DNA from: Nonlabens sp. YIK11
GTDB taxonomy: Bacteria > Bacteroidota > Bacteroidia > Flavobacteriales > Flavobacteriaceae
Direction: 5' to 3'
Assembly (NCBI RefSeq): GCF_001413925.1
Contig: NZ_LBMJ01000001.1
Location: forward strand, 2,520,001-2,584,000
DNA length: 64,000 bases
Of the stretch, positions 1 to 7,396 are shown one piece after another. Position 1 is the stretch's first letter. Each line of letters starts with the position of its first letter. Both the position numbers and the translations under genes were made by a program. The notes beneath the pieces were generated by a model, which did no database searches, had not been told where the DNA came from, and saw only the letters and a program-made list of their open reading frames with translations.

Positions 1-234
1 CTTACTGATGATTTGATCAAGGTAGGCGCTCAACTCGATACAGTTAAGAAATCCTATTCTGCTAGCATGAATAAGCTAACTGATGGTGCCGGTAATTTAG
101 TAGGACGCGTAGAGCGTTTGAAAAAATTAGGTGCGAAAGCCAACAAATCAGTCAATGAGAAACTGGTACGTCGTGCGGTAGATAACGATCCAGATTATCT
201 AGAGCTGGATAGCCCAAATGACGATGAAGAATAA
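1..234 (+). CDS. rmuC: RmuC-family DNA recombination protein, C-terminal end (partial)
   Basis: Only the last 77 codons are in the window, and the reading frame is open from base 1. The segment around residues 13-50 reads like the conserved end of RmuC: a KSY-x-A-x-MNKL block, then GAGNLVGRVERLKKLGAKA. It ends in a short acidic tail. RmuC proteins carry an N-terminal membrane anchor or coiled coil and a nuclease-like domain, and limit inversions at short inverted repeats. Those parts lie outside the window. The stop codon touches the first unit of the repeat array that follows. The family call rests on this C-terminal block alone. Confidence 0.75.
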   Translation, partial: LTDDLIKVGAQLDTVKKSYSASMNKLTDGAGNLVGRVERLKKLGAKANKSVNEKLVRRAVDNDPDYLELDSPNDDEE

Positions 235-341
235 TTATTACGCTTTTACGTAATAATTCAATTTATTACGTTTTTAGGTAATATTTATGATTATTACGTA
301 TGTATGTAATATATTTACATTATTACTCATTTACGTAATAC
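235..341. promoter_or_regulatory. Array of four phased inverted repeats (operator-like)
   Basis: Four 22-bp units of the form TTATTACG-N6-CGTAATAA start at 235, 263, 291 and 320. The first unit is perfect. The others have one to two changes per unit, mostly in the right arm. Counted as half-sites, eight boxes lie at 14-bp steps (one step of 15) in alternating orientation. The array begins one base after the rmuC stop and ends two bases before the ATG at 344, so it fills the whole gap. This geometry suggests cooperative binding of a dimeric regulator, possibly the HTH protein encoded next to it. No TAnnTTTG promoter box is visible inside it. Confidence 0.8.
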
Positions 342-343
342 TT

Positions 344-964
344 ATGAAAGTAGTTATAGCTGGTGATATCATCAACTCACAACAAAATGATCCTGAAACC
401 TTTGTAAAGGTATTAAAGGATATTTTGAGCGAATATTCCAGTGATGGACTTTTCCAAATCTACCGCGGTGATAGTTTTCAGGCGCTAATAAAAACTCCTG
501 AGCTTGGTCTATATGTAAGTATTAAAATAAAGGCAGCGTTGAAGAGATTTGGAGATCTAGATGTTAGAATAGCGATTGGCTTAGGGAATGTAGAACTAAT
601 CGAAAACAACATCGCCGTTTCTACGGGCAGCGCCCTTACAAAATCTGGTATGCTGCTAGATTCACTGAAAGAAAAAGGTGTGAATATGATGGTCCAATCA
701 GGTCATCCACTTGATGATTATTTCAACTTAACTTTGAAGATGGCCTGCTTATATATGGATCACTGGACACAAAACAGCGCAGAAGTCATTGTTGCGGTCA
801 TGGAGCATCCAGGCATCACACAAGAAGCCATAGGTAAAATATTAGGAGTACAGCAAGCAACCCTAAGCCGAAGGCTACAGAGAGCCAACTGGAAAGAAAC
901 CAGTGAGTTGATCGATCAGTTTGCTCAATACTATAAAGACGTAAGTAATGATTCTATTCTTTAA
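344..964 (+). CDS. SatD-like protein with C-terminal helix-turn-helix
   Basis: The protein has 206 residues. I chose the ATG at 344 because the protein then starts MKVVIAGDIINSQ, the usual start of SatD-family proteins. An in-frame ATG at 287 lies inside the repeat array and would add a 19-residue hydrophobic leader. Residues 1-130 contain YRGDSFQ, which recalls the nucleotide-cyclase/GGDEF-like fold of this family. Residues 150-190 (ITQEAIGKILGVQQATLSRR) form a clear helix-turn-helix. The gene overlaps the next one by 17 bases. The SatD family name comes from a streptococcal acid-tolerance locus and its biochemical role is not settled. Autoregulation through the upstream array is inference. 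Confidence 0.7.
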   Translation: MKVVIAGDIINSQQNDPETFVKVLKDILSEYSSDGLFQIYRGDSFQALIKTPELGLYVSIKIKAALKRFGDLDVRIAIGLGNVELIENNIAVSTGSALTKSGMLLDSLKEKGVNMMVQSGHPLDDYFNLTLKMACLYMDHWTQNSAEVIVAVMEHPGITQEAIGKILGVQQATLSRRLQRANWKETSELIDQFAQYYKDVSNDSIL

Positions 965-1664
965 ACTTCTCATCGCCCATTTTATAGGAGACTTTTTCCT
1001 GCAGACTAACGACAGCGTTAAAAGCAAGGAAAAGCGCAAGATCAAATCGGTTGCACTATACGTTCATGTATTGATCCATGGAGCGTTGGTGATGATTCTG
1101 CTATGGGATATATACTTGTGGTATATTGCGGTAATCATCATGGCGTCTCATTTGGTAATCGATCTGATCAAACTGTATGGGACAAATAAGAAAAACAAGC
1201 GATGGTTGTTTTTGATGGATCAAGTAGCCCATGTGGCGGTCATCGTATTAATCGCTTTGATCAAAGGCTATGATGCAGACTTTACCTATTTCTCATTTCA
1301 AATTCCTGCTCAGACCTGGTTTTTTATCGCCTGCATCCTTTTCCTTACCACGCCTATAAGCATAGCGCTTAAAATGTTTTTTACAAGATGGAAATTAAAT
1401 CCAGAAAACGCTGGTATCGACTCGCTTAAAAACGCAGGCAACTGGATAGGAATCATAGAACGACTGCTGGTTTTTGTATTCATTGTCGTTGGCCAATTTG
1501 GTGCTGTTGGATTTCTACTGGCAGCCAAATCAGTTTTTAGGTTTGGAGATCTCAACAGAGAACATAATATGAAATTAACGGAATATGTATTGATCGGGAC
1601 TTTGCTTAGTTTTGGCATCGCAATACTTACGGGTATAGCCTTTCAACAAATGACCGGATTATGA
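948..1664 (+). CDS. DUF3307 domain-containing membrane protein
   Basis: This is a 238-residue polytopic inner-membrane protein with about six hydrophobic segments. The DUF3307 hallmarks are visible: LLIAHFIGDFFLQT at residues 7-20, a histidine-rich VHVLIHG segment near 40, SHLVIDLIK near 67 and a DQVAHVAV segment near 90. These conserved His and Asp residues lie in or next to membrane helices, as in metal-binding or proton-handling membrane proteins, but no function is established. The start lies inside the SatD-like gene and the stop overlaps the next start (ATGA), so the three genes are translationally coupled. I recall SatD and DUF3307 genes being neighbours in other bacteria, which supports a joint role. 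Confidence 0.75.
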   Translation: MILFFKLLIAHFIGDFFLQTNDSVKSKEKRKIKSVALYVHVLIHGALVMILLWDIYLWYIAVIIMASHLVIDLIKLYGTNKKNKRWLFLMDQVAHVAVIVLIALIKGYDADFTYFSFQIPAQTWFFIACILFLTTPISIALKMFFTRWKLNPENAGIDSLKNAGNWIGIIERLLVFVFIVVGQFGAVGFLLAAKSVFRFGDLNREHNMKLTEYVLIGTLLSFGIAILTGIAFQQMTGL

Positions 1665-2029
1665 AAAAAATATTAGGCGTTATCCTCGCAACCATCGTCC
1701 TGCTGGCTATTATTTGGTACAGCTTTCTATATTTTGCAACCTATTCAGACGGGTACCGCAGCGGTGAATTGATCAAATTTTCCAGTAAAGGTTACTTGGT
1801 CAAAACCTGGGAAGGCGAGATCTCTCAAGGCATCAGTGGTGCTCAAATATTTTCCTTCTCGGTCCTGGACGAGGAAAAAGAAGTCATTGAAAAGCTACAG
1901 GAATATCAAGGTCAATATGTGAAACTCAAGTATGAAGAGCGCTTCGGCACCTTTTTCTTTTGGGGTGACACCAAGTATTTCATTACCGAAGTCTCGCTGG
2001 AGCAATCGCCACACTTTAACCGCAATTAA
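1661..2029 (+). CDS. Conserved hypothetical protein with N-terminal membrane anchor
   Basis: The protein has 122 residues. Residues 4-27 form one transmembrane helix or uncleaved signal anchor. A soluble domain follows, starting FATYSDGYRSGELIKFSSKGYLVKTWEGE. I recognise this domain as common in Bacteroidota, often misnamed 6-phosphogluconate dehydrogenase, but it has no Rossmann motif and I assign no enzyme activity. It overlaps the DUF3307 gene by four bases and ends the operon that starts at 344. Membership of the SatD/DUF3307 operon may be local to this lineage. Confidence 0.65.
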   Translation: MKKILGVILATIVLLAIIWYSFLYFATYSDGYRSGELIKFSSKGYLVKTWEGEISQGISGAQIFSFSVLDEEKEVIEKLQEYQGQYVKLKYEERFGTFFFWGDTKYFITEVSLEQSPHFNRN

Positions 2030-2088
2030 ACCGTGACCTGTTTTCAGTAACAATTGCCCATTGTGATGCAATTGTTTTTGGTATAGTT

Positions 2089-2104
2089 CGCTTTCGCGAA
2101 AGCG
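2089..2104. repeat. Iterated palindrome copy, 16 bp
   Basis: Exact CGCTTTCGCGAAAGCG in the gap between the small membrane protein gene and the thioesterase gene, which point the same way. Confidence 0.95.
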
Positions 2105-2147
2105 TAATCAATAGAAACTCACTGCTATCGACTCAAAGCTCAAACCC

Positions 2148-2696
2148 ATGTCAAAGATTTTCAAAACGCCCGAGGAATCCAGAGTCGTCATATCCATGTT
2201 GATGTTGCCATCGCATGCCAATTTTTCTGGCAAGATTCATGGCGGCCATATCCTATCATTGATTGACCAGATCGCTTTTGCCTGCGCGTCAAAACACAGC
2301 AACAACTATTGTGTGACGGCAAGTGTGGACGTGGTAGACTTTTTAGCGCCTATAGAAGTTGGTGAGATGGTTACCTTAAAAGCTACCGTCAATTATGTAG
2401 GAAACACTTCTATGGTCGTAGGCATCAGAGTCGATGCTGAAGACATCAAATCTGGCGATAAAAAGCATTGTAACTCCAGCTATGTCACTATGGTGGCCAA
2501 AGATGATGAAGGTAAAACCATTGCCGTACCTGGACTTAAATTAAGTAGCGATACGCACATCAGGAGATTTGCCCGAGAAATACGCCGCAAATCCATCAAG
2601 AGAAACAGTTCCAAAGAAATGAAAGCCACCAACTTTAATGCTGAGGAATTTGTGGAACTGTTGAAGGATTATAATGTGGAAGTCCTACAGTCATAA
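2148..2696 (+). CDS. Acyl-CoA thioesterase, hotdog fold
   Basis: This 182-residue cytosolic protein has the single hotdog domain of the YciA/BACH type. It hydrolyses acyl-CoA to free acid and CoA. Residues 23-42 (ANFSGKIHGGHILSLIDQIA) carry the HGG-x-IL-x-LID motif near the active site. Residues 58-65 (TASVDVVDF) form the start of the central strand. The last 50 residues are basic and then acidic and extend beyond the fold. A putative promoter region of about 120 bp with one iterated palindrome precedes it. It stands alone, with no fatty-acid gene next to it, so its physiological substrate cannot be told. Confidence 0.85.
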   Translation: MSKIFKTPEESRVVISMLMLPSHANFSGKIHGGHILSLIDQIAFACASKHSNNYCVTASVDVVDFLAPIEVGEMVTLKATVNYVGNTSMVVGIRVDAEDIKSGDKKHCNSSYVTMVAKDDEGKTIAVPGLKLSSDTHIRRFAREIRRKSIKRNSSKEMKATNFNAEEFVELLKDYNVEVLQS

Positions 2697-2747
2697 AATG
2701 AGTGAATTTTTCCAACAAGTAATTTCATAGGTCAAATAAAGCTGATT

Positions 2748-3635
2748 TTATTCATCCAAAAACATATCTAGTTGATCACCACTTTTAGGGTATGCCCTTT
2801 CAACAAGTTCGGTATATTTTTTCCAACTATTAGTTGCTCTTGCTAAAGCTATTAAACCTCCAAAAAATTCACGAAGTTTTGGCTCACCAACCTCTTCAGT
2901 TAAGAACTGAAAATGCTTATACTTACGATGACCTTTACTATTCTTCGGATTTTTTTTCTCTAGCTCTTTTAGTATGTTTGGTGCGATACGTTCATATATA
3001 TATTTATTCGTCCATTTTCCGATAACGCTAGGTCGTTTCTGAGCATTTTGCTCTCTCCAGTCCCAATTATTAAGTCTAAACCACTGCTTGTAAAGCTCTA
3101 AAGGAAAAGTTACTCTGTATTTTTTAGCGTCTTCTAACAGATATTGATCAAGAATTTTTTGTAGAGCATCCTTTACCCTAACATCTTGATAACCTGTTGC
3201 CTCATCGACCAAGGCAGTGATACCTAGCTTAGACAAAGCCAAAAGTAAAATTTCGCTTGCTCTCGCAAGTGGCATTTGTTGAGGACTCAACTTAATAGCT
3301 TCTCTAGCATCTAAATACATCTTACACATCAATGGTAAGATGTTCGCATCATATCCTTCTAAATCTGATCCGTTTTTAGAGGTATAGGAAATAGTATTCA
3401 AAGTTTGTCTTAGCTCTTCATTTATAAAAGGTTGAAGGTTATTGGCATCTATGAATGCTGGCATATTCGGCACTCTAACCTCTCCTATTTTTCTACCTCT
3501 TTTTGTTCTACCAAAAGCTTTGAAAACAGCCGACTGAGTAATTACCCTAGTTTCGTCTTGTAAAACAGCAACACTAAGTTCTGTATCACCAATTTTAATC
3601 TTCCCTTCATGTGTGGCTTTCAAATTATTTTTCAT
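2748..3635 (-). CDS. P63C domain-containing protein
   Basis: The protein has 295 residues. The C-terminal half, from about residue 175 (FPLELYKQWFRLNNWDWREQ) to 285, matches the P63C domain found in phage-like and plasmid-like proteins. The N-terminal 100 residues (IKIGDTELSVAVLQDETRVI, then FGRTKRGRK) resemble the DNA-associated region often paired with it. The start overlaps the stop of the zinc-ribbon gene by 11 bases, so the two are translated as a unit. The gene is A+T-richer than carB nearby, which fits acquired DNA. The P63C domain has no known activity. A role in phage or mobile-element biology is inference from the family's context. Confidence 0.75.
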   Translation of the reverse strand: MKNNLKATHEGKIKIGDTELSVAVLQDETRVITQSAVFKAFGRTKRGRKIGEVRVPNMPAFIDANNLQPFINEELRQTLNTISYTSKNGSDLEGYDANILPLMCKMYLDAREAIKLSPQQMPLARASEILLLALSKLGITALVDEATGYQDVRVKDALQKILDQYLLEDAKKYRVTFPLELYKQWFRLNNWDWREQNAQKRPSVIGKWTNKYIYERIAPNILKELEKKNPKNSKGHRKYKHFQFLTEEVGEPKLREFFGGLIALARATNSWKKYTELVERAYPKSGDQLDMFLDE

Positions 3636-4020
3636 AATCTATTATTTTAAAAGTTAAAGAATCTTTCCGCCTAAGGTCAGAAGATATCATCTTAGTCATC
3701 CGTAGCGCAGAATCTTTTGCAATATTTAATTCTTGCGCTAATTCCCTTATCGAATATTTCCTTTCATAATTTGTAAATAATTCGATGGCTAAAAACCACT
3801 TTTGCAAGTCAATTCTAGTTTTGTGAAACATCGTGTTTACCGTTACACTGAATGAAGTGTTGCAATTATTGCATTGATGTCGATATTTTTTGCTGTAAGC
3901 AGTCGTTGAATCAGAAAAACAATAAGGGCAAATCGGTACATTTTTCCACCTTAACTCCTCCAGAAAATGAATACAATCTAAATGTGTTGGAAAACGATTA
4001 TATACTTCAATTAAATCCAA
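3625..4020 (-). CDS. IS1595-type zinc-ribbon/HTH protein lacking a transposase core
   Basis: The protein has 131 residues and a TTG start. An in-frame TAA directly precedes it, and the family-typical N-terminus (FPTHLDCIHFLEELRW) requires it. Residues 31-60 hold a zinc ribbon with CPYC and CNNC pairs. Residues 65-110 form a helix-turn-helix (SIRELAQELNIAKDSALRM). This is the N-terminal part of an IS1595 (ISXO2-like) transposase, but the protein stops where the DDE nuclease domain should start and the next frame encodes an unrelated P63C protein. It is therefore either a domesticated DNA-binding protein or a decayed transposase. The tight overlap with the P63C gene favours domestication. Confidence 0.7.
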   Translation of the reverse strand: MDLIEVYNRFPTHLDCIHFLEELRWKNVPICPYCFSDSTTAYSKKYRHQCNNCNTSFSVTVNTMFHKTRIDLQKWFLAIELFTNYERKYSIRELAQELNIAKDSALRMTKMISSDLRRKDSLTFKIIDYEK

Positions 4021-4025
4021 TTATC

Positions 4026-4087
4026 TATCTTTATCTATGACAAAATTAAAGATTATACGCGTATTAAAACTATCTTTGTCTATGACA
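4026..4087 (-). promoter_or_regulatory. Direct repeats and putative promoter of the zinc-ribbon/P63C module
   Basis: Two 17-bp direct repeats differing at one base lie at 4026-4042 and 4071-4087, 45 bp apart. On the minus strand they read TGTCATAGAYAAAGATA. Between them is TAATTTTG, which fits the Bacteroidota -7 box TAnnTTTG and points toward the gene starting at 4020. The repeats could be operator sites for the zinc-ribbon protein. The promoter call is weak because no good -33 box is seen. Confidence 0.4.
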
Positions 4088-4105
4088 CTTTAAAAAATGT
4101 ATAAA

Positions 4106-4130
4106 AAAACCCATTATAAAAATGGGTTTT
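4106..4130. terminator. Bidirectional rho-independent terminator
   Basis: Perfect 9-bp stem AAAACCCAT / ATGGGTTTT with a 7-base loop, flanked by A and T runs. It lies just downstream of carB on the minus strand and separates it from the zinc-ribbon/P63C module. Confidence 0.8.
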
Positions 4131-4145
4131 AAAACTTTAGTGGCA

Positions 4146-6998
4146 CTACTTACTCAAATACATCCTACGTCTCGCATACAGCTCATAAAACTCATCATCT
4201 TTTAAACTGTCTACAAACAAGATGCTTTCTCCAGTAGATTTCATTTCTGGACCCAATCGTTTGTCAACGTTAGGGAACTTGTTGAATGAGAATACCGGCT
4301 GCTTGATGGCATAACCTTTCAATTGTGGGTTGAAGTCAAAGTCTGTGACCTTGTTATGCCCTAGCATCACTTTAGTAGCGTAGTTTACGTAAGGTTCTCC
4401 ATAGGCCTTTGCAATAAACGGAACCGTTCTAGAGGCTCTAGGATTGGCTTCTATGATGTAAACAATATCGTCTTTGATGGCAAATTGAATGTTGATTAAC
4501 CCAACTGTTTTTAAAGCAAGTGCGATCTTTTTAGTGTGATCCTTAATTTGCTGCATTACCAGATCGCCCAGGTTGAATGGCGGCAAGGTGGCATTAGAAT
4601 CTCCCGAATGTATCCCACAAGGCTCTATATGCTCCATAATACCTATGATGTAGACGTTCTCGCCATCACATATCGCATCTGCCTCTGCTTCTATCGCACC
4701 ATCCAGATAGTGATCCAGCAATAACACGTTGTTTGGGATTTTTCTCAAGATGTCCACCACGTGTTCTTCCAATTCTTGTTTGTTGATCACGATCTTCATT
4801 CCTTGTCCACCTAGGACGTATGAAGGTCGTACCAAAATCGGGAAGTCCAGTTTATCGGCCACTTTCATCGCCTCGTCTGGAGATGTTGCGGTATCAAATT
4901 CTGGATATGGAATATTGATATCCTGCAATAAAGTAGAGAATCTACCACGATCTTCAGCTAGGTCAAGTGCCTCAAAGCTGGTTCCCATTATTTTAATGCC
5001 GTAGCGATCCAGTTTTTCGGCCAATTTCAATGCTGTTTGACCACCCAATTGTACGATCACTCCTTCTGGCTTCTCATGACGTATGATGTCATAGATATGT
5101 TCCCAGAAAACTGGTTCAAAGTACAGTTTGTCTGCCGTGTCAAAGTCGGTAGAAACCGTCTCTGGATTACAGTTGATCATGATGGCTTCATAACCACATT
5201 CCTGTGCGGCATAAACACCGTGGACACAACAATAATCAAACTCAATTCCTTGTCCTATACGGTTAGGTCCAGAACCTAATACAATGACTTTTTTCTTATC
5301 AGAAACAATGCTTTCGTTTTGTGCAGCGCGCTTCCCATCAGGTGTTTCCATGTCTGCTTCAAAGGTGCTGTAGTAATATGGCGTTTCTGCTTTGAACTCT
5401 GCAGCACAAGTATCTACTAGTTTGTAGACGCGATTGATATTCATCTCTTCGCGCTTGGTGTACACCTCAGATTCCAAACAGCCCAGCATGTGTGCGATTT
5501 GACGATCTGCAAATCCTTTTTGTTTTGCTTCTAGAAGTAGCTTTCGCGAAAGCGAACTAATATCAAACTTTCCTATCTCCAACTCCAACTCATGTAACTC
5601 CTCAAATTGTCTCAAGTACCACATGTCAATGCGTGTGATCTCATGGATTCTGGACAGAGATATTCCCATGGCGATGGCGTCGTAAAGGGCAAAAACTCGA
5701 TCCCAACTTGCGTTGGTCAACTTATCAATCACCTGATTATAATCGGTATAGCCTTTACCGTCTGCGCCTAAACCGTTACGTTTGATCTCCAGAGACTGTG
5801 TGGCTTTATGTAAAGCTTCTTGGAAGGATCTACCTATTCCCATCACCTCACCTACGGCTTTCATTTGCAGGCCTAATGTGCGGTCAGAGCCTTCAAATTT
5901 GTCAAAATTCCATCGTGGTATTTTAACGATCACGTAATCCAAAGTAGGCTCAAACAATGCCGAAGTGCTACCGGTAATCTGGTTGCTCAACTCGTCCAGA
6001 GTGTAGCCCAGTGCTAATTTTGTAGCAATTTTTGCAATAGGATATCCAGTGGCCTTAGATGCCAGTGCACTAGAACGAGACACTCGCGGATTGATCTCAA
6101 TTGCGATGATGTCTTCTCTTTCATCTGGGCTCACAGCAAATTGAACGTTACAACCACCTTCAAATTCACCTATGCTGCGCATCATGTGAATCGCCATGTC
6201 GCGCATCTTTTGGTAGGTACGGTCTGACAAGGTCATCGCAGGTGCCACCGTGATGGAGTCACCCGTATGGATTCCCATGGGATCCATATTTTCTATGGTA
6301 CAAATAATAACTACGTTGTCATTTTTGTCCCGTAGCAATTCCAGCTCATATTCCTTCCAGCCCAACAAGGCTTTGTCAATCATGACCTCATGAATGGGCG
6401 ATACCTCTAGACCCAGCTGCAATAACTCGTCATAGTCCTCTTCTTTATGAACGATTGCTGCACCAGCACCACCTAGCGTGAACGAAGATCGTATACATAA
6501 TGGAAAACCAAATTCCTGTGCGATTTCCTTACCTTTTAGGAAAGAGGTTGCTGTCGCTTGTGGAGCCATACCAACCCCAATCTTGCCCATCAATTCTCTA
6601 AACTTCTCTCTATCTTCTGTGATGTTGATAGCATCTATATCAACACCTATCAAGTCGACATTGTGATCTTCCCAGATGCCTTTTTCCTGTGCTTCAATAC
6701 ATAAATTCAAGGCTGTCTGTCCGCCCATGGTAGGCAATACCGCATCGATTTGTGGATGCTCTGCAAGGATTTTACGTAAGGACTTGGTTGTTAATGGCAA
6801 CAAATATACGTGGTCTGCCATAGACGGATCTGTCATAATGGTTGCTGGGTTGGAATTGATCAATATGGTTTCAATTCCTTCTTCTCTCATTGATCGCAAT
6901 GATTGAGAACCTGCGTAGTCAAATTCACAGGCCTGTCCAATAATGATGGGTCCACTACCTATTAATAGTATGGATTTTAGATCTTTTCTTTTTGGCAT
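4146..6998 (-). CDS. carB: Carbamoyl-phosphate synthase large subunit, short form
   Basis: This 950-residue enzyme makes carbamoyl phosphate from bicarbonate, ATP and the ammonia released by CarA, for pyrimidine and arginine synthesis. Both ATP-grasp halves are present. Half 1 starts with GSGPIIIGQACEFDY at residue 14. Half 2 starts near residue 575 (VLGSGPNRIGQGIEFDY). E(I/A)NPR metal-binding motifs are visible in each half. The protein ends soon after GPEMKSTGES, so the C-terminal allosteric MGS-like domain of the 1073-residue E. coli enzyme is absent. No carA lies in the window. One iterated palindrome is read as LSRKL near residue 484. pyrR and pyrB lie about 4-5 kb away on the same strand. 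Confidence 0.95.
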   Translation of the reverse strand: MPKRKDLKSILLIGSGPIIIGQACEFDYAGSQSLRSMREEGIETILINSNPATIMTDPSMADHVYLLPLTTKSLRKILAEHPQIDAVLPTMGGQTALNLCIEAQEKGIWEDHNVDLIGVDIDAINITEDREKFRELMGKIGVGMAPQATATSFLKGKEIAQEFGFPLCIRSSFTLGGAGAAIVHKEEDYDELLQLGLEVSPIHEVMIDKALLGWKEYELELLRDKNDNVVIICTIENMDPMGIHTGDSITVAPAMTLSDRTYQKMRDMAIHMMRSIGEFEGGCNVQFAVSPDEREDIIAIEINPRVSRSSALASKATGYPIAKIATKLALGYTLDELSNQITGSTSALFEPTLDYVIVKIPRWNFDKFEGSDRTLGLQMKAVGEVMGIGRSFQEALHKATQSLEIKRNGLGADGKGYTDYNQVIDKLTNASWDRVFALYDAIAMGISLSRIHEITRIDMWYLRQFEELHELELEIGKFDISSLSRKLLLEAKQKGFADRQIAHMLGCLESEVYTKREEMNINRVYKLVDTCAAEFKAETPYYYSTFEADMETPDGKRAAQNESIVSDKKKVIVLGSGPNRIGQGIEFDYCCVHGVYAAQECGYEAIMINCNPETVSTDFDTADKLYFEPVFWEHIYDIIRHEKPEGVIVQLGGQTALKLAEKLDRYGIKIMGTSFEALDLAEDRGRFSTLLQDINIPYPEFDTATSPDEAMKVADKLDFPILVRPSYVLGGQGMKIVINKQELEEHVVDILRKIPNNVLLLDHYLDGAIEAEADAICDGENVYIIGIMEHIEPCGIHSGDSNATLPPFNLGDLVMQQIKDHTKKIALALKTVGLINIQFAIKDDIVYIIEANPRASRTVPFIAKAYGEPYVNYATKVMLGHNKVTDFDFNPQLKGYAIKQPVFSFNKFPNVDKRLGPEMKSTGESILFVDSLKDDEFYELYARRRMYLSK
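5539..5554. repeat. Iterated palindrome copy inside carB
   Basis: AGCTTTCGCGAAAGCG: the 14-bp core is exact and one outer base differs. It is read on the minus strand as LSRKL in the linker region of CarB, without disturbing the frame. Confidence 0.9.
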
Positions 6999-7050
6999 GG
7001 GTATGTTTTTGTGGGATGTTCAAATTTCGTTAATGTGCGGGCATAAAAAA

Positions 7051-7078
7051 AGGCGTTACTTCTAAAAAAGTAACGCCT
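7051..7078 (-). terminator. rpmH terminator
   Basis: 11-bp perfect stem AGGCGTTACTT / AAGTAACGCCT followed on the minus strand by a T run. It lies between rpmH and carB, so carB is probably transcribed from its own promoter or by read-through. Confidence 0.85.
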
Positions 7079-7100
7079 ATAATTTATAGAGGATAAATCA

Positions 7101-7265
7101 TTATCTCTTATGTCTTCTTTCAGTTGAAACAGAAAGTTTCTTGCGTCCTTTTGCTCTACGACGTGCAAGAACTTTACGACCATTTGCAGATGCCATGCGC
7201 TCTCTGAAACCGTGCTTGTTTCTTCTCTTTCTCTTACTAGGTTGGTATGTTCTCTTTTGTGCCAT
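7101..7265 (-). CDS. rpmH: 50S ribosomal protein L34
   Basis: This 54-residue, very basic protein of the large ribosomal subunit begins [20 protein letters not shown] and continues with [21 protein letters not shown], the near-invariant L34 sequence. The coding region is too short for common ORF cut-offs, and a longer spurious frame overlaps it. A strong promoter (TTG-N19-TATCTTTG) lies about 50 bp upstream and a clear hairpin terminator downstream, so it is a single-gene unit. In many bacteria rpmH neighbours rnpA and dnaA. Here it is next to carB and a regulator, so that arrangement has been lost. Confidence 0.97.
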   Translation of the reverse strand: MAQKRTYQPSKRKRRNKHGFRERMASANGRKVLARRRAKGRKKLSVSTERRHKR

Positions 7266-7315
7266 CGTGTAATTCTATATAATAAAAAGGTCGAACCTTA
7301 ATTTTTAATCGGGTG

Positions 7316-7345
7316 CAAAGATAGGAAGTCTTTATAACTACACAA
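7316..7345 (-). promoter_or_regulatory. rpmH promoter (Bacteroidota type)
   Basis: On the minus strand TTG (7343-7345), then exactly 19 bases, then TATCTTTG (7316-7323). This fits the -33/-7 pattern TTTG-N19-TAnnTTTG recognised by the Bacteroidota primary sigma factor. Confidence 0.75.
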
Positions 7346-7396
7346 TGTTTACAAGTAAAAATAATTGGGAAAGTTCACACGTTATCAACATTGCCT

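Noticed and set aside
235..341. CRISPR-like array upstream of the SatD-like gene
   Set aside because: The period is 28 bp with 22-bp repeat units and only 6-7 bases between units. There are no unique spacers, and no cas genes lie in the window.
287..343. Upstream start for the SatD-like gene with a hydrophobic leader
   Set aside because: The added codons are the repeat array itself, and the family begins at the ATG at 344.
3625..4020. Intact IS1595-family insertion sequence
   Set aside because: No DDE domain follows, no terminal inverted repeats were found and the coupled gene is a P63C protein.
6977..7183. Apparent 68-residue gene on the minus strand
   Set aside because: It overlaps rpmH and its terminator in another frame. 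The L34 frame is unmistakable and the longer frame matches nothing.
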